A DNA stretch of 42,022 nucleotides from positions 1-42,022 of the forward strand of contig CANGBH010000017.1 in the NCBI GenBank assembly GCA_947451935.1, written 5' to 3'. A program made the position numbers and the translations under genes. This DNA is from Chitinophagaceae bacterium (GTDB lineage: Bacteria > Bacteroidota > Bacteroidia > Chitinophagales > Chitinophagaceae). Shown piece by piece: positions 33,161 to 42,022 of this stretch; the first letter of the stretch is position 1, and each line of letters opens with the position of its first letter. The notes beneath the pieces were generated by a model that saw only the letters and a list, made by a program, of their open reading frames with translations, had not been told where the DNA came from and made no database searches.

Positions 33161-34393
33161 ATGGCAGCAAAGATTAAAGTACTCAATCCGGTAGTAGAAT
33201 TAGATGGCGATGAAATGACAAGAATCATTTGGAGGTTCATCAAGGATAAGCTTATTCTACCTTACCTTGAATTAGACATCAAATATTATGATTTGGGCGT
33301 CGAATATAGAGACCAGACAAATGATCAGGTAACTATCGACTCAGCTAACGCCATAAAACAATATGGCGTTGGTATCAAATGTGCGACGATTACCCCAGAT
33401 GAAGACCGTGTAAAGGAATTCAAGCTAAAGCAAATGTGGAAGAGTCCGAACGGAACCATCCGTAATATATTAGATGGAACTGTTTTCAGGGAACCTATTG
33501 TGATAAAGAATATTCCTAGACTGGTGACCAACTGGGACAGCCCTATCATTGTAGGACGTCATGCCTTTGGTGATCAATACCGTGCAACCGACTTTGTTGT
33601 GCCAGGAAAAGGAAAACTTACTATCAAGTTTGAAGGTGAAGATGGCCAAATCATTGAGCATGAGGTATATCAATATAAAGGTGCTGGTGTTGCATTGAGT
33701 ATGTACAATACTGACGAGAGCATTATGGGATTTGCGAGAAGTTGCTTTAATATGGCTCTTTCAAAAAAATGGCCACTGTACATGAGTACGAAAAATACTA
33801 TTCTCAAGAAATATGATGGGAGATTCAAAGATATTTTTCAAGAGATCTATGAAAATGAATTTAAAGCAGCATATGAACAAGCTGGGATAACCTATGAACA
33901 CAGGCTTATTGATGATATGGTTGCTAGTGCATTGAAATGGAACGGTAAATTTGTATGGGCTTGTAAAAACTATGATGGTGATGTACAAAGCGATACGGTG
34001 GCACAAGGTTTCGGTTCTCTAGGACTAATGACTTCTGTTCTTATTACGCCTGATGGTAAAACTATGGAGTCTGAAGCAGCACATGGAACGGTTACCCGTC
34101 ACTATCGTGAACACCAAAAAGGTAAACCAACAAGTACTAATCCAATTGCATCAATCTTCGCTTGGACCCGCGGTTTAGCATTCAGAGGGAAATTGGATGG
34201 AAATGAAGCGCTTATCGACTTCGCCAATGCACTTGAAGCGGTTTGTATAGAAACAGTGGAAGAAGGTAAGATGACCAAGGATCTTGCTGTATGCATTCAC
34301 GGAAATAAAGTGAACCATGGCGAACATTATCTTTATACAGAAGAATTCTTAGATGCTATTGATGATAATCTAAAGAAAAAGATGGCAAACTAA
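33161..34393 (+). CDS. NADP-dependent isocitrate dehydrogenase (eukaryotic-type)
   Basis: 410 residues from ATG 33161. It decarboxylates isocitrate to 2-oxoglutarate in the TCA cycle. Phrases typical of the homodimeric eukaryote-like class are [17 protein letters not shown] at the N-terminus, [22 protein letters not shown], then [20 protein letters not shown] around residues 124-143 and [19 protein letters not shown] with [14 protein letters not shown] in the C-terminal half. The Arg-rich substrate site and the GTVTRHYR loop for NADP phosphate are present. The gene is 64 bases downstream of the FNR-like regulator but has its own promoter and ends at a strong hairpin terminator. Confidence 0.95.
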   Translation: MAAKIKVLNPVVELDGDEMTRIIWRFIKDKLILPYLELDIKYYDLGVEYRDQTNDQVTIDSANAIKQYGVGIKCATITPDEDRVKEFKLKQMWKSPNGTIRNILDGTVFREPIVIKNIPRLVTNWDSPIIVGRHAFGDQYRATDFVVPGKGKLTIKFEGEDGQIIEHEVYQYKGAGVALSMYNTDESIMGFARSCFNMALSKKWPLYMSTKNTILKKYDGRFKDIFQEIYENEFKAAYEQAGITYEHRLIDDMVASALKWNGKFVWACKNYDGDVQSDTVAQGFGSLGLMTSVLITPDGKTMESEAAHGTVTRHYREHQKGKPTSTNPIASIFAWTRGLAFRGKLDGNEALIDFANALEAVCIETVEEGKMTKDLAVCIHGNKVNHGEHYLYTEEFLDAIDDNLKKKMAN

Positions 34394-34411
34394 AACTAGC
34401 CAATACTATTT

Positions 34412-34446
34412 AAAATCCCCGCTTCATTAAAGTGGGGATTTTTTTT
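34412..34446. terminator. Bidirectional Rho-independent terminator after isocitrate dehydrogenase
   Basis: AAAATCCCC (34412-34420) pairs with GGGGATTTT (34434-34442), extended by an imperfect inner GCTT/AGT pairing. A T run follows on the plus strand and an A run precedes it. It lies between the convergent isocitrate dehydrogenase and YdjM-like genes. Confidence 0.88.
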
Positions 34447-34464
34447 GAATGCATTTGAACAACC

Positions 34465-35475
34465 TCAATCTACTTTAATCTTTCTCCATATCGCTCTGAC
34501 CATTTCTGAATCAAAGCCTTCAAATCGACCACGCTGAACAACAAGATGGTTGTCATTTGGATGACTTAAGTAATAATGAAAAGCAAACTTATTATCTGGA
34601 TTTTTTATACCAGAAGATTGTCCAAATCGTAAATCGTTGAATAGTAATGTATCCCTAACTTTTTCAAGCGTATAAAAACCCTGAGAGAATTTTTTTAGTT
34701 CCATCACTTCTTTGTGATCATTTATGGAATCTAATAAGTATTCATTTCTATCAACATGGTGCAATTTCAATAATTCAGAAGTATCAAAAATAGAACGATA
34801 CCCTATTTCAAAACCAGACTCATTTTGAATCACAATAAACCAGAGTAAATTATTAAGCAAGGTAGGTGTTGTAAAATATTTATTGCTACTCAATCCCCGA
34901 CCACTCATTGATTTTTTTACGGCTTTATCAATGTTGTATTTATTTACAAATGCAAAGGATAAATACATGACTGATGCCCAAATTCCAATCCTAGCCCATT
35001 TGAGTCTATGACAATGATCTGTTTTGAGAAAAATTAAAAAAGCGAATGAAATGACTGGAATTATGCTGAATAGTGGATCGGCTACATAAATAATATTGAA
35101 TGAAATTCTAGTTGAAGAAAAAGGCTCAAACCATCCAATTCCATAGTTATTGCATGCATCTAGAAAAAGATGACATGCTATTTCAACTAAGAAAAAATAG
35201 AACCATTTTTTCAGTGGAATAGACTCAGCCTTATGCCAGCGAGCCGCAATTAAAGCAAGAAAAAAACTAATTACTCCACCAAATAAAAAAGAATGGGTTA
35301 TGCCTCGATGGGCCAATAGTTCTGTAGAAACAGGCATCCAAGAACCAGCAACGAAGTCTATGTCGGGCACACTTTGAGCCAAAGCGCCCCAGAGCATAGC
35401 CTTCCGACCAGCATTCTTATCCAATAAAACTTCTCCAATGCAAGCACCAATAAAAATATGCGTTAAGGAATCCAT
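34465..35475 (-). CDS. YdjM/DUF457-family membrane protein, predicted metal-dependent hydrolase
   Basis: 336 residues. The N-terminal 200 residues form a membrane domain with four or more helices and the family's metal-binding phrases: DSLTHIFIG (Asp2, His6), SVPDIDF (Asp38, Asp40) and AHRGITHS (His56, His61). Further on comes HLFLDACNNYG. These match YdjM/DUF457, predicted inner-membrane metal-dependent hydrolases, one of which is an SOS-induced protein in E. coli. The C-terminal 130 residues are soluble (LHHVDRNEYLLDSINDH, FGQSSGIKNPDN), an extension common in Bacteroidota members. No substrate is known. The gene stands alone between two terminators or gaps, convergent with isocitrate dehydrogenase. 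Confidence 0.85.
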   Translation of the reverse strand: MDSLTHIFIGACIGEVLLDKNAGRKAMLWGALAQSVPDIDFVAGSWMPVSTELLAHRGITHSFLFGGVISFFLALIAARWHKAESIPLKKWFYFFLVEIACHLFLDACNNYGIGWFEPFSSTRISFNIIYVADPLFSIIPVISFAFLIFLKTDHCHRLKWARIGIWASVMYLSFAFVNKYNIDKAVKKSMSGRGLSSNKYFTTPTLLNNLLWFIVIQNESGFEIGYRSIFDTSELLKLHHVDRNEYLLDSINDHKEVMELKKFSQGFYTLEKVRDTLLFNDLRFGQSSGIKNPDNKFAFHYYLSHPNDNHLVVQRGRFEGFDSEMVRAIWRKIKVD

Positions 35476-35577
35476 ACTTATTAATCAGTAAAGTACACAT
35501 AAAACAGACTCAATAGTCAGAAGAGGTTCTTGCTTTCTGGGAAAAAATATCAAAATAAATTTTTCATAAACCCATCC

Positions 35578-38355
35578 CTACATCCTAAATGAACGTACAT
35601 CTCCTGCTTGTGAACCAGAGAATTTGTTGATGCGATAAATGAAAGTCAGCATGAAGTATCGAGTCAACCTATTGACTTTTGTATCAGTAATATTATTACC
35701 ATTAACTGAACGGGCAATACTCTTATTTTGTTTAAACACATCAAATCCAGAAACCCTTAAAATACCTGTTTTTTTCTTGAAGAGTGTTTTTTCAAAAGAG
35801 GCATTCATTAATATAATATTTTGATTGACGCCAGAAGATAATCCTCTGTTAATGATATACTCTAGATCATGTTTAAACACCCAATCCTTAGGTAAATCAA
35901 TACGAGAATTATTACTGATAGTCCAACTTCCATAATCCACATTTTGTTGCCCAGGCAATGAATAGCGAACCCTATTCAACCCATAACGCGCACCAAGATC
36001 AAACTCCAACCATTCTTTCCAATTGAATTCCATTTTACCTCCTTGAGAGAAAAGAAGGTTCTTGCCTACATTACGCTGACTATCAATTAGGGCAATATTG
36101 TGATTAAGATTTACAGAACCGTTTATGGTTAACACATACGTTCTATTGTTCCAAGGCTTACTATAATTGTAAAATCCAGTGACGTTATAATACCCATTCA
36201 CATTATCGTAAGAAGTAAGCTGCGTACCAGCGTTACCTATTCGCATGGTATTATTTATGATTTGATTTTGGATGAAGTTATAATTGGCCCCTACAAAAAA
36301 CGTTCTACCTGAAGTAAAATTCAAATTATTGAAAAATAAACTGAAGAAATGATTTTGAGATGGCTTCAGCAATGGATTTCCCTGTGTTTGGTATTGTGGA
36401 TTTGAGATATCCTTAACAGGTTGTAGTTGGCCAAACGTAGGCTGAACAGCATTAGCAAAATAATTAAAATTCAGGTTCTTTGTTCTAGTGAAATTATAGG
36501 CAAACCGTGCGGTGGGAAAAACATTTTGTGTTCGAATAGGCATATAAGCACTATCCCTGGTGAGAGAATATCCTTTTTGACTTACCGGTTGAGTACTAAC
36601 TCCTACAGAATAATTGTACTTCTTTTTAACTGTACGAATATTAGCCCCAATGCGCTGATTCAAAAAATCTGTTTCAAATGCATTACTTAATTCTGGAAGA
36701 AATTGATTTACATTAAGTGCATCAATTGCATATGTTGCCCTATCATTACTAGTGTAAGAATGACCAAAACTATAAATCAAGTCAAGATAACGATCTTTCA
36801 TTATTGGCTCAGAATAATTGAATCGGACATTAATATTATCTGTCTGATTCATTGAATTGATGTATTGGTTCTGTTGTACAACATCTAAAATCGGAATCAA
36901 ATTATTTGTCAAGTTAAACTTGTTATTTGTTGCGTCAGAACTATTGAAACCGCCATTGATATTAACAGATAGGTTTCGTCCTCTCTTACGAAATTTATGA
37001 TTAAAAATGAGGTTGCTCGAAAAGTTGGGCGATTGAGAGTGGGTTAGATTATTATTAATTCCTCTGCTTGTTGTGTCAATGCTATTACGCAAATAATCAA
37101 AGATAGAATTAGACGTATTGTTCGCTTCACGCGTATTAAACTCAGGAATAAATTTGATATAGTTAAATGAATCTATATTCCATTCAATATTGATTGACGC
37201 CCTATGATTCTTAGATCGGTTTAGTGAACTATCTGCTTGGTGATTGAGAAAAGAACTGTTTTCAAAGAAGTTTTGTGAGACTACATCTCGATTTATATCT
37301 GTAGACTTATTTGAGAAACTATAGTTCCCATAAATTGATCCTTTCTTGTCCTTGAAATCATTTCTAAAGTTTGTACCAAATGACTTCGTAGTACTCAATC
37401 CTTCTGTACCTCCAATACCACCTTGATTATTACCCCCAATGTTCACTTGAATTCCTCTACCTCCACCACCGCCGCCACCATCAAACCCAAATGTACTTGT
37501 ATTGGTATTATTAGCACCCCCAAAAAAAGTGATCTGTTTGTTGTTATCAAATATGTTAACGTTCGCTGTACCCTGGTAGCGATTATCCGTACCCACCCCG
37601 GTTGTACTTCTACCGAAAATTCCACGATTCTTCTCTTTTTTCAATTGAAGGTTGATGACCTTATCTGGTTCTCCATCTTTAATTCCAGAGGCATTTGCCA
37701 TATCCCCATAATCATCAATCACCTGAACTTTATCAATCATATCTGCAGAAAGTTCACGGGTAGCGGTTTTGGGATCACCACTAAAAAAATCCTTCCCGTT
37801 AACCCTTACCTTAGTCACAGTCTTTCCTTGCGCCGTAATATTTCCATTCTTATCAACATCAATCCCTGGCATTTTCTTTAATAAGTCTTCAACCATAGCA
37901 TTGGGCTTCAATCTAAATGAATCTGCTTTATATTCTACAGTATCTTCCTTAACCATAATGGGAGGGACAGAAACAAATACTTCCTGCAATGATGTATATG
38001 AATTAGCCAATACCAACTTATCAATAGATAATACTTCGTTATCTGCTGGAATAGTTATTGCTTTTGTTGTAGTGCCATAACCAACACTAGAAATTACCAG
38101 GACAGAATTCTTTGTAGGAACATCTTTAAAGAGAAAAAATCCCACATTGTTGGAAACCGTTTTCAATGTATCCTGGCGTCCAACCGTATAAAGTTTTAAT
38201 GTTGCCCTAGCAATTGGGTTGCCCAAGGTATCAACCAATTTGCCTTTTACTTGAAAATCAGATCGAATAGAAACATTTAATGAAGAATCGGATTGAGAGA
38301 AAGTAGTAAGGGATGTAATTAAAATACTCCAAATCAATACGATACGTTTGCTCAT
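35578..38355 (-). CDS. Outer membrane beta-barrel protein, TonB-receptor-like, with CarboxypepD_reg domain
   Basis: About 925 residues from ATG 38355. It has a signal peptide (MSKRIVLIWSILITSLTTFSQ). A carboxypeptidase-regulatory-like domain follows (VKGKLVDTLGNPIARATLKL, GFFLFKDVPTKNSVLVISSVGYG). Then comes a plug-like segment with LLKKMPGIDVDKNGNITAQGKTVTKVRVNGKDFFSGD, and after it a long barrel of alternating aromatic strands ending in MLTFIYRINKFSG. This is the common Bacteroidota outer-membrane family without a SusD partner. A run of seven glycines (residues 293-299) in an Asn/Gly-rich loop follows the plug. No partner gene lies next to it, so the ligand is unknown. An in-frame ATG at 38370 would sit within about 7 bases of the expected transcription start. 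Confidence 0.88.
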   Translation of the reverse strand: MSKRIVLIWSILITSLTTFSQSDSSLNVSIRSDFQVKGKLVDTLGNPIARATLKLYTVGRQDTLKTVSNNVGFFLFKDVPTKNSVLVISSVGYGTTTKAITIPADNEVLSIDKLVLANSYTSLQEVFVSVPPIMVKEDTVEYKADSFRLKPNAMVEDLLKKMPGIDVDKNGNITAQGKTVTKVRVNGKDFFSGDPKTATRELSADMIDKVQVIDDYGDMANASGIKDGEPDKVINLQLKKEKNRGIFGRSTTGVGTDNRYQGTANVNIFDNNKQITFFGGANNTNTSTFGFDGGGGGGGRGIQVNIGGNNQGGIGGTEGLSTTKSFGTNFRNDFKDKKGSIYGNYSFSNKSTDINRDVVSQNFFENSSFLNHQADSSLNRSKNHRASINIEWNIDSFNYIKFIPEFNTREANNTSNSIFDYLRNSIDTTSRGINNNLTHSQSPNFSSNLIFNHKFRKRGRNLSVNINGGFNSSDATNNKFNLTNNLIPILDVVQQNQYINSMNQTDNINVRFNYSEPIMKDRYLDLIYSFGHSYTSNDRATYAIDALNVNQFLPELSNAFETDFLNQRIGANIRTVKKKYNYSVGVSTQPVSQKGYSLTRDSAYMPIRTQNVFPTARFAYNFTRTKNLNFNYFANAVQPTFGQLQPVKDISNPQYQTQGNPLLKPSQNHFFSLFFNNLNFTSGRTFFVGANYNFIQNQIINNTMRIGNAGTQLTSYDNVNGYYNVTGFYNYSKPWNNRTYVLTINGSVNLNHNIALIDSQRNVGKNLLFSQGGKMEFNWKEWLEFDLGARYGLNRVRYSLPGQQNVDYGSWTISNNSRIDLPKDWVFKHDLEYIINRGLSSGVNQNIILMNASFEKTLFKKKTGILRVSGFDVFKQNKSIARSVNGNNITDTKVNRLTRYFMLTFIYRINKFSGSQAGDVRSFRM

Positions 38356-38383
38356 TCTGATATTTTTCATTATAAATAGATGT

Positions 38384-38391
38384 CAAAGTTA
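38384..38391 (-). promoter_or_regulatory. -7 element upstream of the outer membrane barrel gene
   Basis: On the minus strand the element reads TAACTTTG, a match to TAnnTTTG. A TTG at the usual -33 distance is missing. Transcription from here would begin about 22 bases before ATG 38355. Confidence 0.45.
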
Positions 38392-38518
38392 CTTCTTTGC
38401 CTTCGGCAGAAGTAAAAAATACATAAATGGTAAAAAAATACGTTAAATCAGCTGAAAATAGCCCGATTTGAGGTGATAGTTCTCCTAAACTACTCCCTTC
38501 TAAACCAAATATTTGGGT

Positions 38519-38526
38519 TAATTTTG
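38519..38526 (+). promoter_or_regulatory. -7 element of the secA promoter
   Basis: TAATTTTG matches TAnnTTTG, 32 bases before ATG 38559. No good -33 TTG is seen at the normal spacing. Confidence 0.5.
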
Positions 38527-38558
38527 CCAATTCAATAAAGACCCAAAAGAGCCATACT

Positions 38559-41500
38559 ATGTTGAATTTTATATCTAAGATCTTCGGAGGTAGTAAGTCG
38601 GATAAAGATGTTGAAAAGATCAGGCCTTTAGTTGGACAAATAAATGCCCATTTTTCTTCTTATCATACCCTTAGCAACGATGAATTGAGAGGCAAGACAA
38701 CCGAGTTCAAAACAAGGATAAAATCCCATCTTACTGAGATAGATGAAACCATCAGTTCATTAACGGCACAAGCCGAGCATTTAACGATTGAAGATATTCT
38801 TGGAAGAGATGCCATTTATAAAGAGATTGATGAAGTAAAGAAAAAGAGAAATGAAAAAATTGAGGAAGCGCTAAAAGAAATTTTACCTGAAGCATTCGCT
38901 GTAGTAAAAGAAGCAGGACGTCGATTCAAAGAAAATGATGAATTAATTTCTTTAGCTACTGAACTTGACAAAGAATTCAGCATAAAAAAAGAGTATGTAA
39001 CTATTCGTGGCGATCAATCCATTTTCAAAACAAGTTGGATGGCTGCAGGCAACTTGGTGAACTGGAACATGGTGCACTATGATGTTCAGCTTATTGGTGG
39101 AGCAGTGTTACATGACGGCAAGATTTCAGAGATGGCGACAGGCGAAGGAAAGACATTAGTATCTACCCTTCCTGCATATTTAAATGCACTTGCTGGAGAG
39201 GGGGTTCATATAGTTACTGTTAACGACTACTTGGCTCGAAGAGACTCTGAATGGAATGGCACTTTATTTGAGTGGCTTGGACTGACCGTAGATTGTATCG
39301 ACAAACACCAACCCCATTCTGATGCAAGAAGAAAGGCCTACCAAGCTGACATCACTTATGGAACGAACAATGAATTTGGTTTTGATTACCTAAGGGATAA
39401 CATGGTTCATACGCCAGATGAAATGGTACAACGCACTCATCACTATGCAATGGTCGATGAAGTTGATAGTGTATTAATTGATGATGCAAGAACTCCTCTT
39501 ATTATTTCTGGTCCCGTTCCTAAAGGAGATGATCAGCAATACCATATCCTTAAGCCTAGAATACAACAACTCGTTGAAGTTCAAAAACAGGTTGTGACCA
39601 AAGCACTGCAAGATGCTAAAAAACTTATTGCAGAAGGAAAAGATGGCCCGCAAGATGGCGGACTTCAGCTAATGCGTGCCAATCGAGGATTACCTAAAAA
39701 CACTGCCCTCATTAAATTTTTAAGTGAGCCAGGCATGAAGGTTAAGTTACAGAAATCTGAGAACTACTATCTCGCAGAGCAACAAAAGCATATGCCTGAG
39801 GTAGACGAAGAACTGTATTTCCATATTGATGAAAAAAATAATCAGGTTGAACTTACCGACAAAGGTTTGCATTACATCACTAAAGGCGGAGAAGACCCTA
39901 ACTTTTTTGTGCTACCTGATTTGAGTATAGCTATTGCTGAAATAGAAAAAAGCAATGCCTCTGATGGTGAAAAAATAAATGGTAAAGAAACTTTAATTCA
40001 AGAATATTCAATCAAGGCAGACCGCATCCATACAGTGCAGCAGCTACTAAAGGCTTATACTGTTTTCGAAAAAGATGTGGAGTATGTTGTGCTGGATGGT
40101 CAAGTGAAAATTGTAGATGAACAAACTGGACGTATCATGGAAGGTCGACGTTATAGCGATGGCCTTCATCAAGCGATTGAAGCGAAAGAAAATGTAAAAA
40201 TTGAAGCGGCTACACAAACATATGCTACCGTAACGCTTCAAAATTATTTTAGAATGTACCATAAGCTTGCGGGTATGACTGGTACAGCAGAAACGGAAGC
40301 AGCGGAATTATGGAATATCTACAAATTAGATGTAGTTACTATCCCTACTAATATCCCGATGTCAAGAATAGATCACGAAGACCTAGTGTTCAAAACAAAA
40401 CGAGAAAAATTCAAATCTGTAATAGATGAGATTGAAGCACTTCGTAATGCAGGTCGTCCTATACTTGTAGGAACTACATCCGTTGAGGTTTCAGAATTAC
40501 TAAGTAGAATGCTTCAGCAAAAGAAAATTCCGCATAACGTTTTAAATGCAAAGCAACATGCTAGAGAAGCGCAAGTTATTGCTGAAGCAGGATTAGCTAG
40601 CAATGTAACCATCGCTACTAATATGGCAGGTAGAGGAACAGATATTAAATTGGGTGAAGGTGTAAAAGAAGCTGGTGGACTTGCTATCATAGGAACAGAG
40701 CGACATGAAAGTAGGCGCGTTGACAGGCAGTTGAGAGGCCGTGCAGGACGACAAGGAGATCCAGGTACTTCACAATTCTATGTATCACTTGAGGATGACC
40801 TCATGAGGATGTTTGGAAGTGAACGAATTGCTTCATTGATGGACAGGATGGGGTATAAAGAAGGTGAAGTGATTCAGCATAGCATGATCACCAAGAGTAT
40901 AGAAAGGGCTCAGAAAAAAGTGGAAGAGAATAACTTCGGAATCAGAAAGCGACTATTGGAATATGATGACGTAATGAATAAGCAACGTAATGTTGTATAT
41001 AGCAAAAGGCAACACGCTTTATTTGGAGAGAGGTTGGCGCTTGATTTGGACAATGCATTCTACGGTGTTGCCTCAGCATTAGTTAATCAATACGCTGGAA
41101 CAGGAGATTTTGAAGCATTTAGGTTGTCTGCCATCATGCATTTCAGCATTGATACTTCTATTTCAGAAGAATCACTTGGGAAAGGAGATATAAATACGCT
41201 TACAGAAGATTTATACAAACAAGCAATTGAACACTATAGCGCTAAAAAAATGGCATTAGCAAAACAATCGCTTCCTGTTTTTCAAAATGTCAGATTAACA
41301 CAAGGAAATCATATTGCAAACGTAGTTGTTCCATTTACTGATGGCAAAAAATCAATTAATGTGTTAACAAATCTTGAGAAAGCACTCAATTCAAAAGGTG
41401 CAGAGATGGCCAATACATTAGAAAAGACAATTACACTTGCATTAATAGACGACAGTTGGAAAGAACACCTCAGGGCAATGGACGATTTAAAACAGAGTGT

Positions 41501-41879
41501 TCAAACAGCAGTCTATGAACAAAAAGATCCATTGGTTATATACAAGCAAAGTGCGTTTCAGCTTTTCTCTGATATGGATGCCGAAGTAAATAAAGAAATT
41601 GTATCCTTTCTGTGTCATGCAGGATTGCCAACAGATCAAACTTCTGGAGGACTTAAAGAAGGGAAAGAGAGCAGAACAGATATGAGTAAAATGCAAATCA
41701 GAAAAGATGATGTTAATGCAAGAAACTCACCTGAAATGCTTGATACTGAAAATACATATCATGATCCATCTGAGCAAATTAAGCAAGAACCTATCCGAGT
41801 TGGACCTAAAGTTGGACGTAATGATCCTTGCCCATGCGGTAGTGGAAAAAAATTCAAGGCTTGCCACGGAAAAGAATAA
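38559..41879 (+). CDS. secA: Preprotein translocase ATPase SecA
   Basis: 1106 residues. This is the ATP-driven motor that pushes unfolded preproteins through SecYEG. Visible parts in order: Walker A MATGEGKT (192-199), the DEVD Walker B (Asp300-Asp303, followed by [16 protein letters not shown]), and [26 protein letters not shown] in the NBD1/PPXD region. Next come [10 protein letters not shown] and [13 protein letters not shown], with [17 protein letters not shown] in NBD2. The C-terminus is [19 protein letters not shown], a zinc-binding tail (Cys1091, Cys1093, Cys1102, His1103) that binds SecB or ribosomes in other bacteria. It is longer than the 840-900 residues of E. coli and Bacillus SecA. 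The extra sequence is an insert at about 330-460, usual for Bacteroidota. It is followed 48 bases later by a hydrolase gene. Confidence 0.98.
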   Translation: MLNFISKIFGGSKSDKDVEKIRPLVGQINAHFSSYHTLSNDELRGKTTEFKTRIKSHLTEIDETISSLTAQAEHLTIEDILGRDAIYKEIDEVKKKRNEKIEEALKEILPEAFAVVKEAGRRFKENDELISLATELDKEFSIKKEYVTIRGDQSIFKTSWMAAGNLVNWNMVHYDVQLIGGAVLHDGKISEMATGEGKTLVSTLPAYLNALAGEGVHIVTVNDYLARRDSEWNGTLFEWLGLTVDCIDKHQPHSDARRKAYQADITYGTNNEFGFDYLRDNMVHTPDEMVQRTHHYAMVDEVDSVLIDDARTPLIISGPVPKGDDQQYHILKPRIQQLVEVQKQVVTKALQDAKKLIAEGKDGPQDGGLQLMRANRGLPKNTALIKFLSEPGMKVKLQKSENYYLAEQQKHMPEVDEELYFHIDEKNNQVELTDKGLHYITKGGEDPNFFVLPDLSIAIAEIEKSNASDGEKINGKETLIQEYSIKADRIHTVQQLLKAYTVFEKDVEYVVLDGQVKIVDEQTGRIMEGRRYSDGLHQAIEAKENVKIEAATQTYATVTLQNYFRMYHKLAGMTGTAETEAAELWNIYKLDVVTIPTNIPMSRIDHEDLVFKTKREKFKSVIDEIEALRNAGRPILVGTTSVEVSELLSRMLQQKKIPHNVLNAKQHAREAQVIAEAGLASNVTIATNMAGRGTDIKLGEGVKEAGGLAIIGTERHESRRVDRQLRGRAGRQGDPGTSQFYVSLEDDLMRMFGSERIASLMDRMGYKEGEVIQHSMITKSIERAQKKVEENNFGIRKRLLEYDDVMNKQRNVVYSKRQHALFGERLALDLDNAFYGVASALVNQYAGTGDFEAFRLSAIMHFSIDTSISEESLGKGDINTLTEDLYKQAIEHYSAKKMALAKQSLPVFQNVRLTQGNHIANVVVPFTDGKKSINVLTNLEKALNSKGAEMANTLEKTITLALIDDSWKEHLRAMDDLKQSVQTAVYEQKDPLVIYKQSAFQLFSDMDAEVNKEIVSFLCHAGLPTDQTSGGLKEGKESRTDMSKMQIRKDDVNARNSPEMLDTENTYHDPSEQIKQEPIRVGPKVGRNDPCPCGSGKKFKACHGKE

Positions 41880-41927
41880 TGGAAAGAGTTAGCGTTTCAA
41901 GAAAATAATGCCAAAAGCATCAATCAC

Positions 41928-42022
41928 ATGATGAAGGAAAAAATAAAAAAACGTGCTTCTGACTATTTCGAGCAATATCGTTCGATTAGGCACCATCTTC
42001 ATGCCCATCCAGAATTGAGCTA
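41928..42022 (+). CDS. M20-family amidohydrolase, N-terminal fragment cut by the window edge
   Basis: ATG 41928 (or the adjacent ATG 41931) opens a frame that runs to the window end. The 31 visible residues include YRSIRHHLHAHPELS. The RxxLHxxPELS phrase is the N-terminal hallmark of M20D amidohydrolases, such as N-acyl-L-amino-acid or hippurate hydrolases. The metal ligands lie further on and are not seen. It starts 48 bases after secA on the same strand with no terminator between, so it may be co-transcribed. Confidence 0.82.
   Translation, partial: MMKEKIKKRASDYFEQYRSIRHHLHAHPELS

Noticed and set aside
1-42022. CRISPR arrays, insertion sequences, prophage or integrase genes
   Set aside because: No tandem spaced repeats, transposase motifs or phage genes were found on either strand by reading.

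Overview
The window looks like a chromosomal segment from an AT-rich member of the Bacteroidota, most likely near the Chitinophagales or Sphingobacteriales. Several things point there. Promoters fit the phylum's sigma-A pattern, TTG-N19-20-TAnnTTTG, with very clean copies before the tRNA-Met, phnW and the isocitrate dehydrogenase gene. Start codons rarely have a Shine-Dalgarno sequence. SecA is long (1106 aa) with a C-terminal zinc tail. There is a carboxypeptidase-regulatory-domain outer-membrane barrel protein, an MFS-like transporter of a Bacteroidota type, and an N-terminal domain in the first complete gene that I know from Chitinophagaceae. Species assignment is inference.

Layout. 1-3.9 kb: the 5' end of truA, a secreted DUF4476-like protein and a secreted M1 aminopeptidase. 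3.9-12.6 kb: six tightly packed minus-strand genes in transcription order: 4-hydroxyproline epimerase, GH95, GH127, a GH5-like clan GH-A hydrolase, a FAD D-amino-acid (D-hydroxyproline) dehydrogenase and a secreted beta-propeller. This reads as one operon coupling removal of plant-type L-sugars to hydroxyproline catabolism. 12.7-15.6 kb: a membrane sterol-desaturase/alkylglycerol-monooxygenase-like protein, then an ECF sigma, a small membrane anti-sigma candidate and a CnrX/Spy-like periplasmic sensor. 15.6-20 kb: an SGNH hydrolase, a ferredoxin-NADP-reductase-like flavoprotein, a 57-aa membrane protein and a sodium/solute symporter on the minus strand, divergent from a eukaryotic-type myo-inositol oxygenase.

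20-22.4 kb: a secreted right-handed beta-helix protein with a C-terminal PDZ domain. 22.5-29 kb: a 2-aminoethylphosphonate (AEP) catabolism island with a PbfD-like FAD oxidoreductase, an MFS-type transporter, phosphonoacetate hydrolase (phnA), phosphonoacetaldehyde dehydrogenase (phnY) and AEP:pyruvate transaminase (phnW). Together these should take AEP, and perhaps N-methyl-AEP, to acetate and phosphate. 29-32.2 kb: a Tat-exported ThuA-like protein, a stand-alone HD alarmone-hydrolase-like protein, a 54-aa basic ORF, a small membrane protein, a VOC-fold protein and tRNA-Met. 32.3-42 kb: an FNR-like regulator with four cluster-type cysteines, NADP-isocitrate dehydrogenase, a YdjM/DUF457 membrane protein, a TonB-receptor-like barrel, secA, and the start of an M20 amidohydrolase.

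The central 4-29 kb is thus a scavenging region for plant glycoprotein, inositol and phosphonate, flanked by housekeeping genes. I see no insertion sequences, phage genes, CRISPR arrays or canonical SusC/SusD pair. The most noteworthy candidates are the hydroxyproline/glycosidase operon, the uncharacterised transporter of the phosphonate island, and the possible reductase partner of the inositol oxygenase.
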